Shown here piece by piece: positions 23,988 to 35,291 of a stretch of 64,000 nt of DNA. Where the stretch lies: NCBI GenBank assembly GCA_025890175.1, contig JANPYM010000002.1, forward strand, positions 1,440,091-1,504,090. The letters run 5' to 3'. Both the position numbers and the translations under genes were made by a program. Source of the stretch: Ciborinia camelliae. Its lineage: Eukaryota > Ascomycota > Leotiomycetes > Helotiales > Sclerotiniaceae. The first letter of the stretch is position 1, and every line of letters begins with the position of its first letter. Under the pieces are notes generated by a model. That model did no database searches. It was not told the DNA's origin and saw nothing but the letters and a program-made list of their open reading frames with translations.

Positions 23988-25416
23988 AGTGTTATTTGAA
24001 AAGAACGAAGCTCTCTTTGATAATATACAACTAAAGTTCTAGATCGAGGAACTTCAGGGTCTTTTATGTACGGTAACCATTGAAAAAGTAAAGAACACAA
24101 GAAGATACGAGAGGCGATATGCCATTTTAATGATTCACTCAGGCTTTGAATTGCGCAAGTATTGAATGTGAATGGTATATTAAAATAGCGAAGACTGATA
24201 ACAAGCCACCATTAACCGTGGTTGATATCAAGCAGGACCTCGGGAATCAATAACTGGTGGAGGAAAAAATTGATCAGGGGCTTAGTGTGTCTCAAGATGG
24301 TATCGGGGGTAACTTCCTAGAAATTAAAGCTCGCTGCTTGTAACAGAAGAATTTGACGCTACGTATCTCACTTCCGATTTTTTCAAAGTAATGCCAAAAA
24401 TATCTTTACGGGGTGATTCACTCCGCTCGCAGACAACATAACTGCTTCACTCGAAGAATCTCGAATCCCACAACGGCCTTGCAATACGAAGTTTGGTGCG
24501 ATGTAATGGGCAGATATGAAGATTCGTATTTCCAAATTTTAGGTCTGGCATCTCTATCATCTTTTCGATGGGAAAAGATGAGTCTTTCTCCAGGTCGATC
24601 AAGAGATGCACCGAGAAGAAGGATATCTCAACGCAGGTCAAGGAGCAATGGACCGAGGCCCAAAGCAACACAATCAACCAAACTTCATGGTTGAAGCAAC
24701 GGTATCGAGAATTTGATATACTTCATAGTGACAGCCAAAGTCCTGATCATAGGGTAGGACTAGCCCCCCCGCCGCAGCCTCACCCACCAAAAGCCACCCA
24801 GAGGTGTCACAGGCGATTTATATTAGCAACTGTGGTTGATTAGAAACCAGAAACAAAAATGTATAGTGGTAGAAATGCTTAGGGTTACCTATGAATTGAG
24901 AAGTTGATAGCCTTAATATCTAGGCAGTTTTAGGTATCGATTAGAATGACTAATAATTTGGATTGGTTTGGATCCACTTGCTTGAAATCGTTGTGATATT
25001 GTTGACCACTGTTTCTAACCTATAAACCCCCGAGTCCATACTCCCTTTGGGTCTTGGATGGGCATCAAAGGGTCGGGCGATGGGAAAGCTCAAGGGAGAG
25101 GCTTGAAAGTTGAAGGCCTACGATTGTTATTATATATTATGAATGCGAACCCGAACCAAGCAATGGTAAACATCCCTTGATAGCCAATGGCCTTGGAACA
25201 AATATGCATACGCATGTAAGCCATACCTTCGTATCTGACAAATTAACGGAATTGATGTGCCGGCCTCCACTCTCGATACCTACGCTTTGTCACCTTATGA
25301 ATCTTGGCATATATATAGCTCGAACCTCGAGGCCCCCCCCCAATTTCCCCCAAAATGTACAAGTTAACCAAGCCTTCTTTCCTTTAAACATCACTAGAAA
25401 TTTGCTACTGTCAATC
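23988..25416. other. Divergent intergenic, no gene recognised
   Basis: About 1.4 kb between the divergent SUR7-family and GNAT genes. A small frame at 24413-24694 has no recognisable motif. The frame of the GNAT gene is open upstream of its ATG to about 25177 but has no other ATG just upstream that improves the model. Confidence 0.5.
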
Positions 25417-26209
25417 ATGGTTCTCAAAGTTGAGCTTTGTAACGATGATGATATGCCTCGGGTATTCGAGATTTTTTGCGAGGCATTCGATATCAAACAC
25501 CCCATGATTGAGGCAATGTATCCGAACCACGATACTCCGGCTGGTCGAGTCATTGGAGCAAAACGCATGCTGGAAATCAAAAAGAAAGACTCCCACACTA
25601 CATTTCTCAAAGTAGTAGACACCGATACAGGTGTTATGATTGCCAAAGCTAAATGGAACATTTGGAAAGGTGTCATCCCGCCGGAAGTCGATCTAGATGG
25701 TGACTATTGGGAGAACGAGGAGGAGAAGGAATGGGCTCAGCATATGAATCGAGAGTTTTTGATATCCCGTCGACAGGCCCTTAGAGATTCAGAAGGGCAT
25801 TTAGTTTGTAAGAGCATTTAGCCATTGGTTGTGTTTTGTTGACCGATGATTATAGCTTTGGACATCCTTGCTGTCGATCCTAATTATCAACGTCAAGGAG
25901 CAGGTCGCCTTTTGGTCAAATGGGGAACTGCAATCGCCGATGAACTTGGATACGTGGTATGTAATCTCTGATAATGAGTAAATGTGTGGATGTTCAATTG
26001 GTTTCATTTCATACTTTCCATTTGCAGGCGGGTCTAACGTAAGTATAATCTAGGCGGTAGTTGAAGCATCTGAAGCTGGTCGAAAACTGTATGAGTCCGA
26101 GGGGTTTGAATATGTTGAACACCGTGAAGTAAGCATACCACAAAAATGGCGCGATCGGAAAGGGGAAAGGTTCGTATGGATGGTAAGGCCAGCGAAGAAG
26201 TTGACCTGA
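25417..26209 (+). CDS. GNAT-family N-acetyltransferase
   Basis: Exons 25417-25807, 25856-25956 and 26054-26209 give 215 aa; introns are 48 and 97 bp. The second intron ends after TCTAACGTAAGTATAATCTAG, where CTAAC is the branch site and the inner GTAAGT is a decoy donor. The acetyl-CoA-binding motif A is clear (LDILAVDPNYQRQGAGRLLV, with the Q/RxxGxG core), followed by AVVEASEAGRKLYESEGF, the usual C-terminal strand and helix. The N-terminal part (MVLKVELCNDDDMPRVFEIF) is typical of fungal GNATs that act on small molecules. The substrate is unknown. ATG 25417 is the first methionine that starts this conserved strand. Confidence 0.87.
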
Positions 26210-26869
26210 GTATAATGACGACAGCTCCTTCAACTTAGTCCAGCCGTCAATGAATGGTATACGTATTTGAGTGTGGTGCATCAGAGTTCTGAGTTGAAAG
26301 TATAATAGTGAGCCGGGCGAGAACACACGCACGTGACAGAATATTTATGGCAAGTGAGACTCTGACGTGTCCATCCAGCAGCCACTATTCAGCCACTTCA
26401 TCGAATCTTAATCCTTACCCTTCGTTTCGGGCAAGGGAGGTTCACAAGAAGAAAAGGGACAGAGTCTGCTTTTTTGCCTTGGTCGTCTCGCCATATTACC
26501 ACGTAAGAAGGTATTTTGCCCAGCTCCTGATAAGAGATGCTCGAATGAATCGCCTTTGATTCTGCCAGAGCGTACGGAATGCCTGGCTGGTTTAAAAAAA
26601 ATTGACGAGTTGGGACTTGTGAATGCTATTGTTTTGTTCTAATCATCTGTATTGCTACTATTGTTATTTGTCGAATCAAAACATTCGGATATTTCTGATG
26701 GGCTCCCCACAGCCTTCTCAACCCTGAAGAGGAATTTCATGAACGTACAAGCATCCGCTGGCGCTCTATAACAGGCGACGAAGAAGCGATTCTGTGAGCC
26801 AAAAGATGGAGGCCAAATGAACATGTCGGCATTTTACGTTTTTACGTACCACATACCTTGAGAAATTGG

Positions 26870-27185
26870 TCCCGCGTATCAATATATTCGAAATGACGCC
26901 TTTTGAAGCGGCGCCATGGAACGGCGTTCTCTGATTCAGAGCCTTTAAGAAGGCTACTGGGTCATTGACTTCGAAGGTTTTGCTTTGCTAAGATAACCAG
27001 CATGTCTAGCACGATTCTTCATCTGGCTCTTTTGTTCCTGCTGGTTTACTATCAGACTTTATCGACCGTTCCAGCAGACTTACCATCTCGGCGAGAGATG
27101 TTGAATCAGATGGCACTCAGGATCCTCCTCCTCTGCCGTTACGACTTGACTCGTGATTATATCTGCAACCCTCACCAAAATCTTC
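26870..27185 (-). pseudogene. Possible decayed ankyrin-like gene fragment
   Basis: On the minus strand a frame reads FLKALNQRTPFHGAASKGVI, matching the ankyrin core (G.TPLH.AA..G). It can be joined through a plausible GTAAGT..AG intron (about 27080-26980) to an upstream segment containing VTAEEEDPECHLIQHL. The frame cannot be extended cleanly in either direction and no start was found. It may be a relic or chance similarity. Confidence 0.25.
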
Positions 27186-27194
27186 CCTTAGGGC

Positions 27195-27281
27195 TTTTTT
27201 CTGTGCAAATACAGACGTGACGGTTTTGTTTTCAGGTTTCTTTTTTCTGTGCAAATACAGACGTGACGGTTTTGTTTTCAG
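27195..27281. repeat. 41-bp direct duplication
   Basis: Two identical 41-bp copies (27195-27235 and 27241-27281) separated by 5 bp. A related segment in inverted orientation (CTGTATTTGCACGGAAAA) is near 28266. Confidence 0.9.
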
Positions 27282-28781
27282 AGCCTTAAAGAAACCTGAG
27301 AGAAAACAGGTAGATACACATCCGAAGATCGCAGAATTAACACAAGGTGAAATATCATGAGACTATGTATTAATGGCGCAGGATTCTCCGGAGGAAATGG
27401 GTTTGGGGGGTCACCACAAAATGGTGGAGATGGAGGAATTGCATCTACATCCGAAGGAGATGGCAGCGACGAGTGTGACGATGTCGAAGTTGGGAGCTAC
27501 GAGCTCGGAGATTCAGGGGCTGGAGGTCCGGAGAGTGAAAAGAAGAGCAGTAAGTAGTATGGAGATACTGCCGTGCTGATCTTGGAGGACTTTGCCAAAG
27601 TACGTTTTTCTGAGGAGGTTCGAATTGAATTTGAGATACAGTGACTTGAAGAAGGTTTGAGCGGGCGGATATCCGTATGAGTGAATGATGGAAGAAGATA
27701 ACCAGATTGTGAGTGGCATGCTTGTAATCAAAATTGGTGTATAAAGAATATCAGTACCTTCTTGTTGGGTTGTTACAAAGTCTTTTTCATTCTCACCCTC
27801 CCATTTTTAGCCACCACTACTACCTACTTTTCGATTCATTCAATCTTACAGAATATTCTTCGCTCATCACCCCGTCTGAACTCTCTGTCTCTCATCTGAT
27901 TCTAATCAACCAATCACACTTCTCTTCAAACTTTTTGTTGCACGTCTGAGAAAATGAATAAATATTTAGAATATCTTTTCACAAATTTCAAGGCAACCTT
28001 GCCAGGCAAGATTACATATCATATACCAGGAAAGAGAATCAGTCAACTCTTGCACAACTCAATCCAATTCTCTTTCTCCAATCTGAAACCCCATCAACCC
28101 GTCAGCCCCCCTCTCCCCCTTTGAGAAAAGTTTTGTTGCATGTCTAAGAAAAGGAAGGGTTTTATGTGGTTTGAGTTTTTCCTTCCGAAAGTTTGTTGAA
28201 TGAAAGGAAAGGCAACCTCAACCTCGCCGGGCGAGGTCATACATCCCAGGAAAAATCCTGCGCATCTGTATTTGCACGGAAAATAAAAGAGGGGGGAAAG
28301 GAAATTCTATCACTTTATTACAAGCATTTTCTTGATCTCTCATACATTCATTACGAACCCCATTTGTATCTTCTCCCATCCCTGCGATAATTCTATACAT
28401 CTATCTTTCTGCGTCGCTGCCCCATCGAGTGGTTACCCATGAGGATACTCCATAGAAGATGACCTTGGCGGAAAACCCAACGAATTCAAGTTTCGCATCC
28501 CTGGAAGATTTACGCATCATGTAACCACTCTTACATTGTACAGTACATGGGAGGAACGAAGACCGACTTCCCAACCCGACAATTATATTATGTAAAGAAA
28601 CACCATGGGTTTCCTCGTCCCCTTCAACCGCATGTACGAAAGTGCGAGCCCGTTCCTCCATCGCCCGAACCATTCATGAGTGTCATCCTGTACCCCAATT
28701 CCCATTCAGTTATGTGGAGAGCTAGATATCGGACGAAGAAGAGGGTGATTGCTTGGTTTACGTTGCTTCTTTTTCTGATGG

Positions 28782-28783
<2 letters not shown>

Positions 28784-28827
<44 letters not shown>
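28784..28827. repeat. (TC)22 microsatellite
   Basis: A perfect dinucleotide run of 44 bp. Confidence 0.97.
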
Positions 28828-28828
<1 letters not shown>

Positions 28829-29144
28829 ATACCTATATATATATAAATAAACAAAGAATAGAAAGATGGAGGAAAGCAGATAAACACCTATCTATCCCTC
28901 TCTCACACCCCTTTCCCTCTCATCCCTTTCCCTCTCATCCCCTCATCCCTCAACCTCAAAAACAATCCCCGCCCACCAGCCTCTCCTTAAATCCCCTCAA
29001 GTCACAAATGATACACACACCAAGCGTCCGTAAAACCCAGCACTCCCTCCCAAACCTCCCACACATCTCCCGAATTTTCGGCCACCAAAGCATCGCGAGC
29101 GAGTAAGCAAGAACCGATTGAATCACATACACACAAATAGTCGA

Positions 29145-29360
29145 TTCCTTCCTTCCTTCCTTCCTCTATCCATTAATTAATTAACAACCCCCCAGCATCT
29201 CGAAATCAAAATCAAAATCAAAATCAAAAGCAAATACGTGGATCCCCACCCCATCATTCGATACCTAGGTAGGTAGATAGGTAGATACATATGAGGACAT
29301 CGAGTCGCGGGAGTGCATTTGCATTTGCGCGGGGGGGAGAGGGAGAGGGAGAGGGAGAAG
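29145..29360. repeat. TTCC, AATCAA and GGGAGA simple repeats
   Basis: (TTCC)n at 29145-29165, (AATCAA)n at about 29205-29232, and (GGGAGA)n at about 29333-29360, with CTAGGTAG-type motifs near 29265. Confidence 0.8.
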
Positions 29361-29949
29361 AAGATCCTTGACCTCGGTTCCTCCATCGAGGTCGAGACAC
29401 CAGTCATATAGGTAGGTAGGTACGGTGACCTTGAGGACATCGCCGGCACCAGGAAAGAGGTCGATGGATGTTTAGAAGATAAAACTCCAGCATCCCCCAA
29501 TGTACCCAAGAATCCCAACTACCTACCTTAGGTAGGTAGCATGCCCAAAGAGCAGAGCAGCTGCTTTTATTCACCCGATATATCGCACCATCACAGGACA
29601 CTTCCCACATGATGATCAAGACATCAGTCGAGAGCCAAACACGAACGCGGAAAATGACTTGGTCAAGTTTATACTTCTACAATAGGTATCTATACACTAA
29701 AATGGTACAATGCTGCCCCTATACTTTCTTGATGAGGATCTATCTGTACAGTTTGCCCCTCTTTTTCCCTCTTCCATTTAATTCGCCGCCAAACTCCTTT
29801 AATCTCCCAATGATGAACCTGCCGTAGACCAAAATGCAAAGCATCTATAACCCATCCCTATATAAACAATAAAAGGTCCAAGTAAATACTCGGGTAATTA
29901 TAATATAATAACAGGGGCCGAACAATGAGCCCTCCAAGCCCCGCAATCG

Positions 29950-31668
29950 CTATCGTCGCCCAGCCTCTACATCCTCCTCACCTCCACTTTCCTCATCACT
30001 TTCCTCGTCACTTTCCTCCTCTTCCTCACTCCAGTCCTCACTCTCGAGATCCTTTCCTCTAATTCCCCAGCTGAAAGCGAAGCCCACCAAAGCAATGCCG
30101 CCGAAAACTCCCCAGGTGAGGAATTCTCCATTGTGAATCTTTGTTCCCAATGTAAATAATCCTCCACTTACGAAAGGGCCGGCCGCTCTTCCGGCCGCAC
30201 TCAAGCTTTGTGCCAGGCCATTCAATGTACCAAGCACACCATGGTTAGGCGCAGAATTTGTAATGAGTAATAGAGCACTTGTTAATCCTCCGACTGCGGC
30301 CACAGTTTTTATCAACAAGACGAATCCCAGTTCAACCCATAACCACAGCTTGCCGTTTCCGATACCAAAAGGTGCACGGGAATCTTTATATCCTACCCAA
30401 GGCATGAGCATCATGGAGACGAAGAAGAGTAGAAGTCCTGAGCGATAAGTCGCTTTATTTCCCATCTTTTCTTTGAGTTTGCCGAAAATGCCGACTTGGA
30501 AAACAATAGTAACGATCCCTGCGAAGGAGAGAGAAAGACCAATCTCGGTAGGAGAAAGCCCCCGTCCAGTGCGTTCCGGGGCCGATGCGAAGATGGGGTA
30601 GAGGGAGTTGAAGGAAATGTTGGAGAGTTGAAAGATAAGATATGTACCGAGAAGGAGCATGGTGTCGCGATTGAGAACTTCTTTGTATTTTAGGTGAGCT
30701 TGATTAGATGAATGGAAGAAGTCGCCCATTGAGAGAAGTGAGGAGGCATCCGAGTCTTCGTCCGAGTCATCGGAGTCATGAAGAAGTGCGAGCTGAGAGG
30801 GACTTCGTGTATAGGTTGGATGACGAGCTCCTCCTGTGAACTGCCACATCCATGCGAAAAGGCTCTTCATCCGATGCTTCAAAGGTGGCAGATCTTTCGC
30901 TTCCTCTAAACTTTCTTCTAGGAAAATACCCGTCAACACCAAGTCAAGTATTAATATCGAAGCCGCAAATAAATTGGGCAGTAAATACGGGTAGGGATTT
31001 GGATGCCCCTTGTTGAATGGATTCTCTTCAAAAATCAACAATCCACCCAAAGCTGGCCCTGTTATTCCTCCAATTCCATAAATGACAGGCAGATAGACAA
31101 ATGCCTTACTCTGATTACTTCGATCCGTAATCTCGCCCAAACATGTACTGATCACACCTTGATTCCCATTGACCATACCCATAAGCGCCTGTATCAACAC
31201 GGCCTGCCATAAAGTCCTGCAGAATCCAAAAGCAATAAAGCACGCCGATGTCAAAAGAGTCCCAAGCATAACCACCGGCTTCCTCCCTATTCGATCCGAC
31301 AACCATCCCCAGAAAAAATTCGTTGTAAATTGCGCGAGCGCGAAACTCGACGCTATAGTTCCTACATATAATCCTATTTGACTGGGGTCGACTTCTGGGA
31401 ATTTGGAGGTCATTTGGGGTAGGTAAGGAGATATTGAGTTCAGCGCGGTTTGTTCGGCGAGTGCAATAACTGCCAACATGGCAAGTTGTTTCTTTGGCAG
31501 GGGGGATTGATTGTGTTCATCTTCATTTCCCCCTTCATTCGAATTCAGATTCGCAGATCCATCTCGACCAGATGAAGAAGTTGCTGTGGTTGGAGGTCTG
31601 CCGCGAGATTTAGGTGGTGGGGTAGGGAAAGTTTGGTAATGAGGAGTGGAAGACTTTCGACGCTCCAT
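29950..31668 (-). CDS. MFS transporter, tetracycline-resistance/ZIFL-like
   Basis: Single-exon 572-aa major facilitator. The signature loop GWLSDRIGRKPVVMLG lies between TM2 and TM3, and an antiporter-like motif C occurs (YGIGGITGPALGG). About twelve membrane segments are split by an acidic central loop (LLHDSDDSDEDSDASS). N- and C-terminal tails are hydrophilic; the C-terminus is a long run of Glu/Asp/Ser. This matches the fungal family related to YCR023C and plant zinc-induced facilitator-like carriers, whose substrates are mostly unknown. The frame extends upstream, but the first ATG is 31668-31666 (MERRKSSTPHY). Confidence 0.88.
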   Translation of the reverse strand: MERRKSSTPHYQTFPTPPPKSRGRPPTTATSSSGRDGSANLNSNEGGNEDEHNQSPLPKKQLAMLAVIALAEQTALNSISPYLPQMTSKFPEVDPSQIGLYVGTIASSFALAQFTTNFFWGWLSDRIGRKPVVMLGTLLTSACFIAFGFCRTLWQAVLIQALMGMVNGNQGVISTCLGEITDRSNQSKAFVYLPVIYGIGGITGPALGGLLIFEENPFNKGHPNPYPYLLPNLFAASILILDLVLTGIFLEESLEEAKDLPPLKHRMKSLFAWMWQFTGGARHPTYTRSPSQLALLHDSDDSDEDSDASSLLSMGDFFHSSNQAHLKYKEVLNRDTMLLLGTYLIFQLSNISFNSLYPIFASAPERTGRGLSPTEIGLSLSFAGIVTIVFQVGIFGKLKEKMGNKATYRSGLLLFFVSMMLMPWVGYKDSRAPFGIGNGKLWLWVELGFVLLIKTVAAVGGLTSALLLITNSAPNHGVLGTLNGLAQSLSAAGRAAGPFVSGGLFTLGTKIHNGEFLTWGVFGGIALVGFAFSWGIRGKDLESEDWSEEEEESDEESDEESGGEEDVEAGRR

Positions 31669-33112
31669 CCTGGTGGGAAATGGTGCTTGTTTCAGAATGA
31701 TTGAGTGATTGATACCTCCAAAGGTTATCGTCGTCGTCGTCGTCGTTGTATTCAATGATTGTATACAGAATTGGGATTATATAGGTTGGTATTTCTTGTG
31801 AGTCTTGTTGAACGAGGGGAGGGGTAAGGTCTTGTGGAAGATCTTGTGGAAGGTTGTTTAGAAGGTCGTATGCTAAGAATACCACCCGACATGATGGGAA
31901 TTCCAATTAATTACATTGAATGTCCTATTTGGGATTAGGATTATCGGATAATAATGTAATAAATAGGTACTAGGTCCCTTAGGTACCAGGTAATTAAAGA
32001 ATAAATTCAATATATTATACTTATTCTAAAAATACCTAGATACTGAATTAAAATGTACCTAGGTAGGTAGCTTTTGTTAATCAAAATATGTGGCAAGAAA
32101 GTATATCTTACCTATGATTAGTGCTGCAGCGTACTGTACTATAACGAATGGTGTAGGTATTTTGTAGTCCTGTACGTAGTAGAATCTCGAGGGCTTAGGT
32201 AATATCGAGTCTAGAGTCTCCAGAGTCCAGCTAGCTCGATGGCTGCAGAATCGGGAGAATATCGGGGGATCTTCACATTCATCCATGTCGGGTATTGACT
32301 AACCCCCACATTCGGAGTACCGGATGACCGGAGGACCAGACAGTCTAGATGTCTCATACCAAGGTAAACGTCACGACTATGGACTCTGAAGGGAGGGTAT
32401 CATTAGGTACCTATGTTTGTAGGTATCTAGGTAGGTAGTCAATAATTGGCAAGAAAAGGTAAATAAATCATCACATATTTGATTGCATGCTATTATTTGT
32501 TATTTTATCTGTATTCATGTATCTTGTAATACTGGTACATACCTAACTACCTAGGTACCTAGTGGGTAATACATACATGTATACATACATATATTATACG
32601 ATATACATGTATATATAATATATTATACGATATACATGTATATATAATATATTATACATTATGACAATCTTGATGTCGAGGAACAAGAACCAAAGAACCT
32701 CCCCATTTAACATCCGGAATAGAAAACACTTTTGGTACCCGAGAAAACAGACTTTCTGGGACCTCCATTCCCTCAGACCATTGATTGACCCCATAAAATA
32801 TAAAAGAATGCATGCTACAACGACAACCTTAAATAACCCTAGACTTTGTCTGCCGTATATCGAGATATCCTATACGAGATTGTTCGGGCGAGACAATGTT
32901 GACGGTATACCGAGGAAGAGATCGAAACGCACCGAATGGTGATGGAAGAAGAACTTTTGAGGATGGGAGAAGTCGAAACGCCGCAGCACCAGCCCAAGAA
33001 AGGAGTGAAGGTGAAATCGAAGAAGTCGGAGGAGGTTGAAAGAATGGTTGGTATTAACTTGAACGATTGACGAATGTTGACGACAAGAAAAGATGCGTCG
33101 ATGGGCCACCGT
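31669..33112. other. Intergenic with AT-rich repeats
   Basis: No gene recognised. TACCTAGGTA motifs are frequent (31970-32060, 32405-32435, 32545-32565). A 29-bp unit is repeated nearly three times at 32592-32657. Confidence 0.55.
32592..32657. repeat. 29-bp AT-rich tandem repeat
   Basis: The unit beginning TATTATACGATATACATG starts at 32592 and 32621, with a partial third copy at 32650. Each unit contains the palindrome TATACATGTATA. Confidence 0.9.
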
Positions 33113-33691
33113 CTACTTGGAGACGGAATACAATTCAACGACGATTTTCGTATCGCTGGTTGCCCGTGTGTTGACATCATTCGTCGGATAACTGTAGGCG
33201 TTGGCACATGGGTAAAGTTCGCAGCCCGCCATCGATCCTTCCTTCTCGAAGGGATAAACCTTATGCACACCATCTTGATCATCCTGGGCGACGATAGAAC
33301 TAGCATCGTAAAATGTATGACCACCTTCAACAAAGGTGATCTCGGCCAGGACACCGAGAGTACGTGTGTCACCCACGACGAAAGCCCTGAAATTCCCTTT
33401 CCATTTGCGAGGCATTTCGAGGTGGAGGGTTTCTCCGCCTTTCATGGTGATGTCATGGCCGATCATCTTAAACTCCAACATTTCTACTGGACCTTCTGAC
33501 CTGAAATGGAGAGTTCTGCTCTTTTCATCCATATTTTTGACAATTATTATGTTTGGGCTGACGGGCTGGTTGTCGTCGACACCTCTGATGGCCAATACGT
33601 TTGGGTCCCTGGCCTTATCTCGCATAGTCAGCCCGAGGACCGACGTAACTGCAAATGCCCCGAGAGCAAGCTGCTTCAATGCGAATCTCAT
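33113..33691 (-). CDS. Small secreted 'DNase1-like' family protein
   Basis: 192 aa, single exon, starting at ATG 33691 (MRFALKQLALGAFAVTSVLG), a good signal peptide. The body follows the fungal secreted family often labelled 'DNase1 protein' (no nuclease activity is implied by that name as far as I know): RTLHF near the start, GVLAEITFVEGGHTFYDASS in the middle, then GCELYPCANAYSYP. Compared with the family, the final conserved Cys (usual L-I/V-C) is replaced (VELYSVSK). It is related to the gene at 35.3-35.8 kb in the same orientation. Role unknown; secretion to the plant-facing or wall space is inferred. Confidence 0.7.
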   Translation of the reverse strand: MRFALKQLALGAFAVTSVLGLTMRDKARDPNVLAIRGVDDNQPVSPNIIIVKNMDEKSRTLHFRSEGPVEMLEFKMIGHDITMKGGETLHLEMPRKWKGNFRAFVVGDTRTLGVLAEITFVEGGHTFYDASSIVAQDDQDGVHKVYPFEKEGSMAGCELYPCANAYSYPTNDVNTRATSDTKIVVELYSVSK

Positions 33692-35291
33692 TTTTCCGGT
33701 ATCGAACGAAGATTTTAAAGCAAAGAAGAAAGAAGAAAGCAAAGGATTGTGGAGGAAAGGCCCGGCTTATATACCCAGAACTATGTATACTATGACGAAC
33801 TCATTAGTGATAACCGGGCAGGTAGCGCGAGATGCAAGATGCAAGACCCAGCGAAGTCATCCGTAAAATGGCAGATCGCACGCGCTACAAGACTCGCTAA
33901 AGTCTGGCGGACTAACAGAATTTTCACAGGCTAGAACTAAAGTCAAGTATCTAGTCAAAGAGGGGCTATACTACTATTAGATGACTCATTCTAGTGACCT
34001 GCCAAGTTTGACCATACCGAAACCGGTAGAAAAGCATTTCTAGTCATTGCATCATCGAGAATTTAGCTCAAGGGGGGTCAGAGCTCAGAGAGTATTGAGA
34101 AGGTCCACGTAGTCTAGTGACAATGTAGGACAAGTGTCATGGCGTGAAGTGGAAAAAGGAATCATAATCTTAGGCATCGGAATAGTATTGTAGTAAACTA
34201 TGAAGAGGAAAGGATTCCGATCAAAGAGAAGCTAATTGAATACCCTCTCTAGCTCATGCCCGCTCCTGCCCTAGCCCTAGCCCTAGCTCTAGCTCCTGTC
34301 CGAGCGCTGTCCTAGGTAGCTCTAGCTTCATTCCTTAGGCAGCAACCCTTGGCAGCTCTTCCAAGGTTGACAACCTGTTCAACAAGGAGGATATGCTATT
34401 GGTGTCTAAATGCCATGGTTTGCTAGCGGATGACGCAGTGGAAACCATTTCACTTCACTCCAACTTTCAGTTTGATTTTTTTCATGTGTTGTCAATTTGT
34501 CTAATGTATGCATACCTATCTTTACCTTCTATAAAAATACACCTGATAAACTCTGATTACAGAAGAGATCTTATTGTCATACGTGTCATGTCAGCATATG
34601 GAAATAGCTTTATGTATCAGCAATCAGATAAAAGAACTAGAGGAAAGGTTTCTCTTGAAGAGATCACCGTCTAATAAGCTGAGACAGAAGGAAAGCCGAG
34701 AGTGGAACGTTGAGACCAAAACGCCCCAGAATGCCGGCGTATTCCTATGCGTGAATACTTATTAACTGTATAATTTTGTTGTATTATTGTGCAATTTATA
34801 ATCATCTAAGAACCACTCAGTTAACCTCAGGCCTCGTTAACTCCTGCAACAATGCGATGGTATATAGCCACGATTGTGATGTCTAAGTCTCCTGTGGAGT
34901 TCGATCATCCCATGGCAGCGTACCATGTTGCAGTACAAGAGCACCGTCGTTGCATCTCAAATATAGCTAATGTACATATTCATCTTGTCTCCATATCCAG
35001 CCTCAAACTCCAACAGTAAATAAGAAATCCCGCATACGTGAGCTGTTTTGTCAGAACATCAGCTGTCTGTTTCTGCCCCAGCAATCCATAATACTCTAAT
35101 AAGTCTGTTTGAATGTATCCATATTATTCTAGTTCCGTATCCATATTCTAGTTCCGTATCCATATTCCAGTTCCGTATCCATATTCTAGTTCCGTATCCG
35201 TAGGGTGAATGTGTAACATTCACGTGTTCTTACAACAAATTTATTAGAAACGAATTGACGCATGTCAAAACAATGACCAGGAAACTTACAT
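33692..35291. other. Intergenic, repeats, no gene recognised
   Basis: Contains CCCTAG hexamers (34267-34300) and four 19-bp repeats (35126-35199). Small frames at 34393-34765 have no recognised motif. Confidence 0.55.
35126..35199. repeat. 19-bp tandem repeat, four copies
   Basis: Units of the form CCATATTCTAGTTCCGTAT occur head to tail; one has TTCCAG and the last ends CCGTAGG. It lies about 90 bp beyond the stop codon of the second secreted-protein gene. Confidence 0.9.

Larger units (their letters stand above)
26210..29949. other. 3.7-kb repeat-rich, gene-poor region
   Basis: No intact gene. It holds a possible decayed ankyrin-like fragment on the minus strand (26.87-27.2 kb), a 41-bp tandem duplication (27195-27281), a diverged 200-bp duplication with covarying hairpins (27.93-28.25 kb), a (TC)22 run (28784-28827), TTCC and AATCAA repeats (29145-29230) and GGGAGA repeats (29330-29360). 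A Gly/Ser-rich 66-codon frame (27357-27557) has no recognised family. Confidence 0.5.

Noticed and set aside
25956..26053. An 11-bp micro-exon (GCGGGTCTAAC) in the GNAT gene
   Set aside because: It would leave a 15-bp intron after it, which is too short; CTAAC there is better explained as the branch site of one 97-bp intron.
32839..33372. 177-codon frame on the minus strand overlapping the secreted-protein gene
   Set aside because: Out of frame with the secreted protein, low complexity, and without motif; the 33113-33691 frame has signal peptide and family blocks.
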